Below, piece by piece: positions 26,178 through 39,600 of a DNA stretch of 64,000 nucleotides. Position numbers and translations under genes: made by a program. Position 1 is the stretch's first letter, and each line of letters opens with the position of its first letter. The notes under the pieces are model-generated. The model ran no database searches. It was not told where the DNA came from and saw nothing but the letters and a program-made list of their open reading frames with translations. The DNA comes from Annona cherimola (Eukaryota > Streptophyta > Magnoliopsida > Magnoliales > Annonaceae): contig CM059977.1 of NCBI GenBank assembly GCA_030490835.1, forward strand, positions 17,093,335 to 17,157,334, in the 5' to 3' direction.

Positions 26178-27459
26178 TTTAATCTAGTGTTGATCATAAA
26201 TGGCTAAACCGGAGTCATGTAGACTTCGTCCACCCGCTGCGTGATGAATCGCACTTGTTGAATTGTGCATAGAGGCATTGCGTCATTGGATTAAAAAAAG
26301 AAAAAAACCGTAGGACTTCTGCAAAAAAGCACTAGTTGGTCTGAAAGGAGCAGCAGAAAATAAAAAAAAAAACCCATATTCCTTTCGTTGTTCCCCTTAC
26401 ATCATTTCGCCTCTCCCCTCTTTGCCCCAAATCTCAACCAATCTAAGACCCTAAACACAAAGTGCCATCACTAATCAACAATCAAGAGCTTTCGCTTTCC
26501 CATTTCATTGTCATTATGCTGGATCATCAATTAAAATAAATTTCAAAACAAGCTTACAAATGCAATTAAAATGGTTAATATTTTCAAAAAACTTTCCAAG
26601 ATCAACAAATGCTAGCTTGCGTCACATGGATGACTACATGATGTGTACATGCATTTTAGGTAGTCAATGGAAGCGTTTTCACTTTTTAAACACCCATTAA
26701 ACCATATATAGAAATCTACTTCATGCATGACAGTGTCGTCACTGCCAAATGGACAAATGTGAAAGTGACAACTATGAGTACGTTTTGTTGATGGCCATGT
26801 AACCATCTTGCTTAATGGCTTGTTTTTTCCTATAGATACTGGTTAGATGATCATCGACACATACATTCATTGTCACGTGTGGCTAGACAATGCAGACGAC
26901 CTCAAATCAGAGTGGGGGGAAAAGAAACTGATCTACTTGGAGAGAAATTCCTAGTTCGGGCCTCCAAAACTGAAAATCTAAACCGGGTCACAAGGGTGCA
27001 GAGCCTCTTCATTCCGCTCTGCTTTAGGCAATCAAGAAAACACTAAGAAAAGTTATACTCATGCCAAAAACTGAATTCTTCTTTCAGGGAAATCCAGCCC
27101 AGAAACCTAATAATCCTTAGAATTCAATGTCGGAAAACAAGCTAAGAAGATAAGAATCTTGAAACAAATCAGAAATGAAACTTACTTCCAATTTAGAGCA
27201 AGAGGGAGAGGCAAAATGATGAAAGGGGAATGACAAAAGGGGAACGGTGAAAGGGATTTGTTTTTTAAAAAAAAAAAAAAAAAATTTGCTACTACTTTCA
27301 AACCCACAAGTACTTTTTTGCAAAAGTCTCATATTTTCTTATCCAACGCCGCAATGCCTCCCTGCACAATCCGATAGGCGTGATTCATCACATGGCAGGT
27401 AGACGAAGTCTTTGTGACTCCAGTCCGGCAGCATATGATCAGCACTGATTTAATCTAGT
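26178..27459. mobile_element. MULE-like element with ~250-bp terminal inverted repeats
   Basis: The left terminus (about 26187-26440) matches the reverse complement of the right terminus (about 27195-27448). Shared blocks include GTGNTGATCATA, AGACTTCGTC, GTGATGAATC, GAGGCATTGC, TTNTGCAAAAAAG and TTTTGCCTCTCCC-like text. TTTAATCTAGT lies outside both ends (26178-26188 and 27449-27459), a 9-11 bp target duplication as expected for Mutator-like elements. The ~750-bp interior carries no transposase. One short frame (26612-26806, minus) could be captured sequence but is not recognised. It is a non-autonomous element. Confidence 0.75.
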
Positions 27460-29400
27460 TTTCACAACCAATTGAACCAAAATCGTTTAGTTGCTTAGTT
27501 TGTCAACGGGATCAATTTTAACAACATTGGTTACCACTCAATAAGCAAACACTTTACTTTTCATCTTAACAACAAAAATATCTCCAATACTATCTTAAAT
27601 ACATGCCCATATAATGCAGCTCGAGATATTAGGCAAGTTGTCCTTATCCTTAATTATGACCCTTTCTGCAGATATCATTCCTTGTTGTTACCATCTGACC
27701 CAATCCTAATCACTAGTGATCCCCATATAGATGTCATTCCTTATGGTTACCATCTAACTTGATCCTTATCTATGCTCAAGCTCATGCTCATGCCAGGCTC
27801 ACTAATATAACAACAATAATACTAACAACTAATCAATGCTCAATGTTGCCAAGACGCAAGGCAGTCATCATCATGTACAAATGCATACACAATATCATCG
27901 TCGTTCTCATTGATTCATTGTAATTATCAGTGTGATAAACAAACAAATAAAGGGTAACCTAATGCATTAAGCTCATGTTCTGCACGGGTTCCAAGACAAG
28001 GTTGGACCACTTTGGGTCCATAATACGCAACCATACCTCACAAAGCAAAAGGTGGTTTCCACGACTTAAATATGTGACTCCATGTCACATGGCAACACTC
28101 TTATTTCTACACCAAGGTTCCCCTTCTAAATAAGCAAATAATTGTAATAACAACAACTTGCTTGAAAAGAATAATCTCCGCTTACCTCAAAAGACCCGAC
28201 TTCAAAACTCAACTCGCAACTATCCTTGAGTCTATGACTCTTGTTTCTACTTGATTTGTGAGAAAAAAACAACTAGGTAAGTCCTCTATTCATAGATTTC
28301 CTAGGCTATTACATAACTATATTGCATGAACTACTCCTTTGAAGACTCATATGCAAATTGAATCCGACTTCCATCTCGCTATGCAAATTATTTGTTAGTA
28401 CCACAATACCACAACAACTCTACTTTTCCAAATTCCAAATCCATTCCAATCTGAAATCTCGCCAACTACATAGGTCAATGAAACATGGATTATGCGCCCA
28501 AAAGCATATTTTAGCAAACAAAGTAACCAATAATGCGGAGAAGACAAAAGCCACAACCGTTAAGTCCAAAAAATCCTTAAGAATAATCCTACCAATTAGC
28601 TCTTTTTGCCGAAAGAAAAATCCTAAAACTCAAATTCATATTTCCATAATAGTAGCCTAATCTATTTGCTAGCATGCAAGTGGTAACCCTAAATTGAACA
28701 CCACTATCCCCTTGCCGTCATAACCATTGAGAATCTTACCCATCACCGTCCTTTTGCTTCCACCACCATTTTCTCCTACATTTGACCACCTCCCTCACCA
28801 TAACATTCTAATTTCTGGAATAAAATCCGATTACATCATTAGCTAATTTTTCCTTTCTGAAAGAACAAAAATTTCTTTTGTTTCTTTTTTTTTTTTTTTC
28901 AAATCCCAAGATACCAATCCTTTTTTCCCGTGACTTATCATACTTCCACCAGTTTTTAATGATCCATCGCAATAACAATCTCCATTGCATGGTGACATGC
29001 CCCAGACCTTCGAACTTTCACAGTTTCGATTTTACAGGCAAATATCTTGCATCACAGTAAAAGAAACAAAAAATACATAAAGATCACGGAACAAAGCATC
29101 AATAACGGCACAATATTAGTATACGAAGCCATAGCGAGCAACAAAACGGCATAAAAATCAAAGAAAACCATAAATGACATCACAAACGTGATCACGGATC
29201 GTGAAACTTGTAGATCTAAAAGGAGGGAAGCAAAAAGACCTTTGGGCTTTACAAGAATTCTGTATGAGTTGTCGAAGGCTTTCGGATTCTTCCAAGGAAC
29301 CCTAAGGACAAGGGAAGTTCTTTTGAGAGGAACAGAGAAGCGGCCCTGGGTGGTATTTTATGAGCAATGCAAAAGTTCTTTTTGAACACCTCTATTTATT
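27460..29400. mobile_element. Possible degraded LTR-type remnant
   Basis: This stretch has a composition unlike the flanks, a diverged ~65-bp tandem pair (ATATCATTCCTTGTTGTTACC at 27672 and TGTCATTCCTTATGGTTACC at 27732), and the string TGACATGCCCCAGACC near 28992, which resembles edges of some plant Gypsy LTRs. No gag, pol, primer-binding site or second LTR was found, so the call is weak. Confidence 0.25.
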
Positions 29401-32400
29401 GGACCATCCAACGCTCGCCTGGAGGGACAAAATTTTGTAATTTTATCTCAAAGTGTGTGACATGCTCTGGCAGGCCTTTTGGACCCACATCATACAGACA
29501 ACCACCATACGCTTGGCAAGGAGTATTTTAATCTGCACCGTCCAATCACATAGACATTGGATATGGTCTTTGGATTCAGAAATTGGATCATGCTTCATGA
29601 TTTGATTTCAATAATAAACTTTGGGCGACTGGTTTTTTCTCTCCTCTATTCCAACAGTAGCTGCATGATCAACAGGGATTCTGATTGGATGTGATGTGAT
29701 GAACATCATGGCCCATCTATTTTGACTGTCCTGACCAACAAGATGTAGGGTTCTTGTGGTTTGATGGATGTGTGCTTGCATGATATCCATCATACCTCAA
29801 CGGAGCATGCGCTTTTCACCCAAGGTGGAAAATACTTATCTGTCCTTGTTAGCATTTATAATTTTATATGATGAGGGGTTGCAATGGGTAATATCAGATC
29901 TGCTACTAAAAAGCATTCCACATCCACCAATTCTGTATTTTGGGTTTATTTTAACATTACGTATTTAGACTATCCGATGGTTTGATCTCTCCTAACTATG
30001 CCTTTGACCTAGCATGTGCCAAGTTTCTGTTATCAACTATACTCTTTTAAGTACATCTTTCTTGGTAAATCTTGTTTTCCGTTCCTTTTCACTGAATCTC
30101 ATATTCCTTTTCTTCCTCTTCCAAATTCCATGATCTTTGCACACAGGTTTAGGACATTGGCAAGCTACTTACGCTAAGAGAAAAAGGCATCAAGAAATTC
30201 CTTACTCATGCCTCAGACTTTTTACATGGTGGGTTCAAATTTGGACTTAATATCTGATACAGATATAGCTGATGGCGCATGTCAGCCAGTAAACAGCAGT
30301 GGAGGCTGCTTTCAGGGCAAACCTAGTCTTTGAGCAAATTGTTCTCAACTTCATCTTAAAATTAGGGCATGTTCCAAATGATACGAGATTCTTAGATTGA
30401 ATCCGTATCACCATTCCCGATACAGCTTTCCAATTTCCAATACAACTTTACTCATTCTTAATATACATCATTATAGGTGTGTTTGTTTGGGATATAAACA
30501 TGTCAACCAAAACTTTTCAATCTAAAACTTTTCACTCTCCATAACTACTCTATTTTTTAATTATTTCTTCACATTTTCCTATACAAACTATCTTACTTTT
30601 CAATCATTTCTACACAACTATCCATACAACTAACCTATCTATTTTAACTTTATTCTCTTTACTTCTCATCATTACTCCTATTATATCACATCATTTTCTA
30701 TCAATGTGACAACTTCTACCTCAAAAACTTTTCATCAAAAGTTTTAACCCCAACCAAACACACCCTATATTATCACCCCAGATACAGATTTGATCCAAAA
30801 ATCTTGTATCATTCAGTTTGCATCTTGCCTTCTGCCAGCGTGCCCATATCTTTATCTTTGAGTCATGCTGTCATTCCACACCATGCTCCAAGGAATCTTT
30901 TGGTTTTGGATGGATTGCTGCCACAGAAAAGTCACAATACCTGAAAATGCAGTTTTCGAGTAAATCATACCATGACCATAAGATGTGTAACGATCTTGTT
31001 GATCAGGTTCCTGCACTTGGATCTTATCATTTAGATGTTGAGTGCCACAGAGAGACAAAGTTCTGTTGAATCCAATCATAGTGAGGGTGTTTGTTGTTGT
31101 TGTTTCACTGAGCGTCTCACTAAGATGACAAAAGTAATATTTTGTCTGCACAAGCAGTCCCAAAACAAGGATTAGGATTTTAGTGAAGAAAACACTTGAC
31201 AATTAAGTCCAATAGCTCCAAATAGTCCTTGTTCCCCAAACAAGTAATAAAAAATGAAAATTTTGAGATGAATGCAATTACTTTCATTGAATAAAATGTT
31301 TTTGCATCAATGCTGGATGTTGGAGAGATTGGAATTTGGAATCAATGCAGTAGCTATTTAAGGAGCACCTGATTCATGGTCATCTCCATTATGTGGTGCC
31401 AGATGCCGAGACCTATTTGGTTGAAGACGCCATATCCTCAAGGACACCAAAATGACACCTTCTAGGCATCATTAAGGAGACGAGTTGGTGTTTCAGTAAA
31501 TCTGGAAATCATTGGTATTCCTGCCAAAATTTTAATTTTTTCGCAACCATAGAAGAGGGTCTTCCATCCTGAACTAGGCTAGAAAAGAAATACAGCTGCA
31601 AATGATGTATGTAAGATGGGCCCCTTACTACCCAGGCTGCTTTTCAGTACTGATTTGTAAGACACTTTTAATTGATACGGGTTATAATTTGACTGTCTCA
31701 GTTGAAAGACAGGACATAAAAGAAAAAAAGAAGTTCTTAGAGTAGATTTTCCGCCATGTCCACTTAATCCAATTGGTCTATTTTTGGCTTCACAAACATT
31801 GGCATCGCTAGGATTTATGTGCACATGAACTAAAAGAGAAAATTTTCTAGTGTCTTCAGATGTTGTAAAACAAAACACAGCAACTTGTTCAATTCAGTTA
31901 ATGTATCTGTCTTGAAGTTGAGCCCAACAACTTTCATATTTGATGGTCATCAGAGTTCATACATCCCATCCACCATGTGTAATGGCCCATTGTTGGTCAG
32001 TTTTCTGATTATGCAGACCGTCAATATTCGAGTGACTGTCAATCAACTATTTTTGCTGCCTTGCCCATTTTCATAGACATTTACTCCTTCAAAGAAAGTA
32101 CTCGCACACTCGTGACAGTTCATCCCAGCAAAAAGACTCAATAAAGTTCATAAAACTTTTCCAAATACCTTCAAATCTATAAGCTGAAATTTTATTTATT
32201 TGTAAGGAAATTTAGAATTTCTTCATTGCAGTAATCAAATCAATTTAAGGGAAGGATCATACACTGAAACATTGGCTACAACCCAAAACACATTCTGTAA
32301 TATCTCTTGCTCAAGAATATTCGACAATTAGAGAGGAGGATAGCCTTGCCTTTCTTCAGTCAGAGAAAAAACGTTTCATCAGAAACTAATATTCAGTAAC

Positions 32401-35400
32401 CCAGCTATCTTGTGGCCTTCAATGCTCTACCCGGTGAACCCAATCTTCCAGGGATCATTATCTCGAGGAAGATTTTTCCCTTAGCACCATCCGCATATAC
32501 AGGTTTTATATGCCATAATCTCCATCTTTAAACTAAAAACCTCTTATCAAAAAAGAATTTGAGATCCTCTACATAGAGCTGGGAAATAGACACCTTTTTT
32601 CTTTTTTCTTTTGCACTACAACTTACTGACAAAAGCACCAACAGTCACATAAAACCCCCTCACAAACCTGAACAGCATATCAAGCCTCTTGATAAACACT
32701 TCTCTTGGAGATCAGTTGTCTTCATTTGGTTTCATTCTTGGGTTTTTAATCATACATAATGGTACTGGTGAAACATAAGAGTAAGGATATTATCATTGTT
32801 AAAATTAAGCATTCATTGGTTAGTTATTGGAAATGAAGGTGAAATTGAGGCAGCTTTTAATAGCTGCCAAAGCTGCCATCCAGAAAACAAAAAGATCATA
32901 TGACTGATCGACATCAATTGACATTCAAAGCAACAGATTGTCGAACCAGTGCTACTTGGCCATGAGTCGCAAAATGGGAAGCCTGACAATCCTCTAGTGC
33001 ATGTTTGTCAAAACTGAATACCGGTCTGGCAATCCAGTGCAATGTTTGCTAGGATACAACTTACTGCAAAGCATGATTTGTAACCTCAATGCAATTCTTA
33101 TGCAACTTCAAAGTTCCATATCATCTGAAATTCAAAGAGCAAGGAGGCACTTTTTCATTAGATAATGTTGAATACTAGTCATTTCATTGAGGGCCCACGA
33201 TTGATTTATGATATCATTTTTGTGCATTCTACATCCATTAGAGCATGAAGGAACTACTGTCAGCAACTGGAAATGAGGATAAAACTGCTGTCGATTATTG
33301 AATGAAATAGAATTGAAAGAGTATAGCTTTGTAGAAATAGCCAAGCTTGGATACATATAACAGAAGTGCATGATCAGATTTAGCCACAAATGCATTAGCG
33401 AAATAAGATGGATGTTACCAAGTGGGGCTTTCTTTCATAGGATATGAAATACCATTGAGTTGAGTGACAAAGCCATATCAGACATAACCAAGTCTGGATA
33501 TTTATTCTATAAATGATGATTAATCTGTATTAAATGCAAATGCAATAGGTTATGTTTAAAAAGTTAACCAACTTGGGCTCTCTTTTCTTACGTTGAACTA
33601 CTAAAGGAGGCATGACTAATTGGAATCTCCTTCACGCCATTAGGAATTGCAATACTACGAGCCTTACATGGGAGTTGGTAATTTTCTTTGTTAATTCAGA
33701 AGTGGATGTTTAATTAAGTTGGATATTTCTGAATGTTGAATCACTTGTGCGGGATTTTCAAAATCTCAAATTGCTTGGATTACAAGGATGTATCTCAGGT
33801 TCAATCAAAGCAACTATGAATCTATAATTGTGGAAGAGCTGAAGAGGACTGGTGAGGTTCTGACACTTCTATCAAAGTGGTTCATGCATGGGCAAGATAA
33901 TCAAGTTGATCGACTCCACGTTTTTGAGGATGCCAGCAGAACTTCATGATTGCGATATCATCGACACCAAGCCTCTAAAATGTCACTTTCTGTTCACAGA
34001 TCACCAATATGTCACCAGTGTGCAGGTTGCTAGTTGGAGGGTTGTGATCTTCTATGGAAGAGAACCAGCTCTGAAGGGGGATGGTATACATCACATTGGA
34101 GCGTCCAAAAAGGCAGTTTGTGCTACCCTATTTGCATTGAAACATCAGCATCTTAAGCAGTTATTAGGTTGCTCCAAAGATGCAGGTCCTGGCTGCTTAG
34201 TTACCCCAAAATTAATAAGTATGTGCAAGCACACGCAGGGGGTGGTGGGGGTGGTGGGGGAAGGAGGGGGAGGAGGCTAAAAGAGATGGTGTGCCCTCTT
34301 TTTCCTATTCTATAAAAGACAGCTTCTTTCTTTATTTAAACTTGGCTTTTGTTGTAAAACAGGCAGAAATTAGCATCGATTCTAACATATAATATGAAGG
34401 TCAAACATGCCATGCTAACCAATTATCTTGCATCATATCTGTGCTGCCTACACGATGTTCAAGAAAAGCCAAGTTGAATAGAAAACTTTAATTAGCCATT
34501 GTCATCATCAATCAGCAAAGACTTGACTTACTTGGATATCTTTCTTATACAGCTTTCACAACTCAGATTTAACTTCTTAAGTTAAGAACTCACTGTCATC
34601 ACAGTGTAAGTATTCAACAGAACAAGATGGCAATCTAAACATGAAGTTTAAAATATACATCCACTTCGCATATGCCAAAGGATAATTCTAGTCACTCGGC
34701 ACTATAGAATGGACAAACAATTCAACTTTTTTTTTTTTGGAGTGTCATCGTTGGACTTCACATGCTTCTCATGTGTGCTCCAGATAACCAGAATTTTTAT
34801 GCCAAAATGCACCAATTGGTGTGATTATTTTGCAGGAGGGCAGAATGGATGACCATACCAATTATTTTGCTCATCATATATTCAGACAAACAGTTGCTTT
34901 GTAGCTAGCAGTGGATCCATTCAAAAACTGGAATGAAACCTTTTATAGGCCTGATTCCATGCAATTGTTTGGATGAATATAATCATGAATGAGGTGCACA
35001 TGTTGAGAAGCCGCCATAAATTTGAAAGCTATGGATTGGAGTGGGATTAACCATGTCCAAGCACGCTACAAAATACAGACCATTCTGTCATCCATTTCAT
35101 GCATAAGCCAAAGTTGGCAAGGCTTAGGCAGCATCAGGAGCTCCAAATTAGCCCAAATGGTTCTACACCAGTACTCTGGCATGGCAACTCAGAAAATGGT
35201 TTCAATTTTAAAATATCATGAGAAACTTGCACATGCTGACTGGCTGGTTGAAAAATACAAACTCCAATCATCCTGATTCTATTTCCATGTTAAGACATCC
35301 ACAGAGAAGACGCCAGGATCATTCAGCCATCTTTTGTTCAAGATGATCCTGCTGAAAGTCTGGTTAATCTAGTTGCTGGATGGGCAATGAAGGGGAAGAA

Positions 35401-36650
35401 CAAAGTTCTGTCATCTGTGGACTACTGTTGTATGCATGTGAGCTATCCTATATCTTTCTGTTGATTTATGCCAAGGCCCTCTTCCATTCAAAAATGCATA
35501 CCTCGAGGTTCCGACCTAATTAATTCATGAGATTTTACTACTTTTGAAGCCAAACCAATCAAAGAAGGACATTTTCCTTCAGGATTCTACTTTTCACATT
35601 AAGTCTTCCTTATTTGATTTTAGTCACTCCTAAAATGTTTTCTTGGCTCGATTTCACCTTTACCTCTAGTCCATATCCTATTCGAACAGTCAACAAATCA
35701 TTAATCAAGAAGTCAATGCTACAATTAATGTTAATGACAAGTTCTCGATGGAAGTACACAACAGTTTCCCACAAAAATAACAATTTTTCATTTATCTGTG
35801 TACATGAGAACCCACATAATGCTACTCTAACTTTATCCCATACTCCAAAAGCAAAAGGGCATGGCAGATGGTTCAAAAATGCAGGCCGGGGATCGTAAGA
35901 ATCCCCATTATAATTGCATTTTGTGATTGGGCAAGCATTATGCGATTCTTTTTTCACAGATTGTGACTTGAGCTGACAATTATTTAATAGTATGGGAAAG
36001 CAACGGATGCAAGAAAGAATTTCTGACGTAGCCCAGTAGCATTTGGAAATTGGCGGACCTGTATGCGACCATGGATACCAGTACCACAGATCATTGTGGT
36101 TTAACAACGCTACCAGGAAAGATTTTGTGATATTTTTGGTCCATCCAATCTTTCAGACTAACGTACTTTTCTTGCCACTAACCCAAATGCTCCCAACATT
36201 TTTCTATACCTTTTTCACGTGCGCTACTCGTTAATATTTATTTATATGAACTCGCATTGCCCAATCCTGTCGTTTTGCAATTGGCAATCCTGGTTTTTTA
36301 TAGTAGTAACTACCAGAATTAGTTCTACTAACCATTCACCCACCAAGAAATCCTATTCTTGCAAGAATTTTATAAAATACATGTACATATACAATAAAGT
36401 AATCATTCCTACGGAGCTGTTTCTTAAACCACCTCATCACATCTAAGTTATGATTGATTGACAAAAAGAACAAAATTCGAGGGCACAATTGCTTGGATGT
36501 AAATTTGTTGGCTTTCATTTCTCTTATAGTGTAACCTTTCAATAGTTTGATCGTAAATGGAAGCAGAGACCCTTTTAAGCCTTTAAGCAGCTAATACAGA
36601 CTAAAAATGGATGGTGAACTGAAAATACATTGCTTGTGCAGTTCATAATG
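29400..36650. other. Long intergenic region without a supported gene
   Basis: Apart from one family-A MITE (30474-30768) and a G-rich tract (34238-34276), I see no recognisable gene or RNA. Open frames of 60-165 codons occur on both strands but have neither family signatures nor consistent splice structure. One 69-codon frame at 33740-33949 (plus) has protein-like composition and is listed under findings. Confidence 0.45.
30474..30768. mobile_element. MITE family A copy (Harbinger/Tourist-like), near full length
   Basis: GGTGTGTTTGTTTGGG opens it and CAACCAAACACACCC closes it, inverted. The interior has the family signature AATCTAAAACTTTTCACTC, ATAACTAC, TTTTTAATTATTTCTTCACA, and TTTTCATCAAAAGTTTTAA. 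It is non-coding. Related copies occur at 37461, 42398, 45824 (fragment), 51296, 53082, 59508 and 62058-62690. Confidence 0.8.
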
Positions 36651-36652
36651 TC

Positions 36653-39600
36653 TCATTGCACATCATCTAACTGAAGAAGCGATTGCCTTCTCACAAATCG
36701 GCCCTGCACAAGAGAAACAAAAACATTAAAAATTAAACTTCGTAGGCAAGTGTATTTATAATCAACAAATTAAGGGGGGAAAAAAAGCATTCTTTTGGAG
36801 GAAGCGATATTAAACGACAAGTAAGGTCGACAACTTGAAATTGTTGATTCAAGAATGGTAATTAATTATTATCGATCCATTGTGTGTTCAATAACAATGA
36901 GACTTTTTTTGCGGAAATTGAGCTGCGTTGCCTGAGAAAAGATGCTAACTGGACCCATAATTGAGTTTTAAATTGATTAAAGTTTCAACATTTAGCCATC
37001 GAAAGTCGGCTTTTGGTTCCAAATGCAACGACTTTCAATGATCAACCAGCATAATTATATAACTATATTTTCATAGCATATCCTACAAAAAAACACCTCT
37101 CTGGCTTTAATTAATAAAAAATTGATTTGTGAAAAGATATATAGCCCCTGTGGTCCACGTGCATTTCTTTATAAACATTTTCTTCCACAGCTGGAAACAA
37201 AACGCACTCATGAATTTCTTCAACTTGAACAAGAGATGGAAAAGAAATGTGATGGCGCAAGGGCCAAGCGGTTGAGCCACCCTCAGTTTGGCAGGTCCCG
37301 CATCACATTGATGAGCAACTCAATGAATTTTATTGAATTAAAAGGAAAAAAAAAAATAATGATAGTAGTGTGTAAATTTCGTGGGTGGGCATGGTCGGCA
37401 ATGTCATATCTAGTTGATTCACCATGTCCTTATTTCCTAATCTTTTAACAAAAAAATTCGTGAGTGTATTTGGTTAGGCTAAAATAAAATATCAACTAAG
37501 ACTTTTCACTTTTCATAACTACCTTATTTTTTAATTATTTTTTCACGTTTTCCTACACAAACTACTTTATTTTTCAATCATTTTTCACATTTTTCTATAT
37601 AAACTATCTTATTTTTCAATCATTTCTATACAACTAACACATTTATTTTAACTTTTTTTTTCTTTATACCTCATCATTACCCTTGTCATATCACATTATT
37701 TGCTATCAATTTAATAACTTTTACTTCGAAAACTTTTCATCAAAAAATTTTACTATCAACCAAAAACACCAAGTTTATATTTTCACTCACAAACAATCAG
37801 TTGAAAAAAATTATTATAATAATAATAATAATAACAATAAAGGCCAAGTTTGTCTTACTTGCCTTCGTTCTAGGCCTTCTATCAGCATTCACTTTCCGAA
37901 CTTGATAGCGAATTTTTTTTGAAAACAATCTACTTCTCTTCTTCTCCCTGTACCTCAACATGCTTGCCTCTCTGGCACCAACACTCTCCTTGCTCTCCAT
38001 TACCATTTCCAAATGCAAATCAAAATTCTTAAGCCTGGCCTGCCAAAGATCCCAACATTAACCAATGCCTCCAAAAGCGCGACCCCCCACAAAAACAAAA
38101 CTACAAAAATTTTAAATATATATACATATATCATAAAAGAAAATGAGAATTACAAGCAGTGTCCCTGCAGCATCCCCCTACTTGTCAACGCTAATAAAAA
38201 TTGAATAAACGCTCACTTCACTACCAAGGTAAACATCTTTTTAACATTTCTTTTTTCACACATTACTCCAACCTTTTCGATCATCATACTTTCCTATGGG
38301 TTATGATCTAATGCAACCTATGATTACGTGCACTGTGGTTTTTTTAATTCTAAAATAATCTTTGTAACATCTGAACCACTTATAACGTTCATTCTTATTT
38401 ATTTATTTATGGTGACAAAAAATTAAATATAATTAAAAGCTGTTTATAGTATATATTTATTTTTAATTTTAATAATTTTATATTCACTCTCAGAAGATGT
38501 TAAATTTTTTAATAAATAAGTTTCAAATCGAAGTACCTTTTGACATAAAAATAAATACCTATTAATAAGGATGATAAATGGTATTCCAATGAAAGGTTAC
38601 TTTTTACAAACTCGCTTCATAGCCCAGCCGAGGCCCGGCCCAGCCCACACTGATAAAAACATCGCATTCACCGATCAGGTGGGGTTATCACTTACAAAAC
38701 ACATGGACGGCTAAGCACAGAACTCTCCTAGGGGGGCCCACTGGCGGAAAAAAATACAGTCAATGGAACGGCGGACTTCCAAAATGCCGAAAATTTCAAA
38801 AAGATTTATCTAAACAAAATTTAGAAACGCCATTCTCGAATTTTGCTTTGAGAGGATTAGAAACGTACATTGGCATTCATGGATGATTTTCGTGAACCAG
38901 GCTTTGAGATTTGTTTGGAAAAGGCAGACCCTCGATCGGACCACGCGTTCAAAACCTCTTCGTAATTCAATTTGAGACCTAAAGCAGGCATGGAATTCAC
39001 TTCAGGGCCGCCGAGAGAAGGCAATTCATCTTCCTCCACCTCCATCACCTTCTTCTTCTTCCTCTTGCTGCTGCTCTTTTTCTTCTTCTCGTCGGTAACT
39101 TTGACTTTGAATCGGGGAGAGATGTCCGCAACCTCAACGGTCGGAAACCTCCACCATTCCCGATCCTCCACCTGCTTCAGCGCCCTGACATTTCTCCCAA
39201 ACCCGCGCCCGAATTCCAATCTCCCACCGAAAGCAAGGCCCATGAGATTCCAGGAATGGGCGTGCAATAAATAGGAGGGGAGGTGGCTGCCGCCGGCGAA
39301 ATTGTAGGTGTAGGTGCTCGAATCATTATTCACGCTGAGATTGCCCATGATGCTGTCGATGCCCTCTTCCACCTCTTCGTCGAGGATTGATTCCGCATCG
39401 AAATCTTCGTCGTATCCATCATGCGGTTCTACTGGAGAAGTCGGCTGGATTTCGGTATCGGTTGTGCTTGGGCGGGGCTTTCCGATGGAATTCGATGGTT
39501 TAAGCTCAACCGGAGAAATGGGCCTCTCAGGGATTTGTTGGGTGAGCAGAAAACCGGCATTGTCGAATGAGGGGAAGGTCGGAAGCAGCTCCGAGGACTC

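Noticed and set aside
35610..36107. 165-codon minus-strand frame
   Set aside because: No recognisable family, overlapping open frames on the other strand, and no splice context; probably chance.
37240..37312. tRNA-Ser/Leu-like A-box text (GGCCAAGCGGTTGAG)
   Set aside because: No matching B-box, no acceptor or anticodon stems; it lies in the CIA2-like intron.
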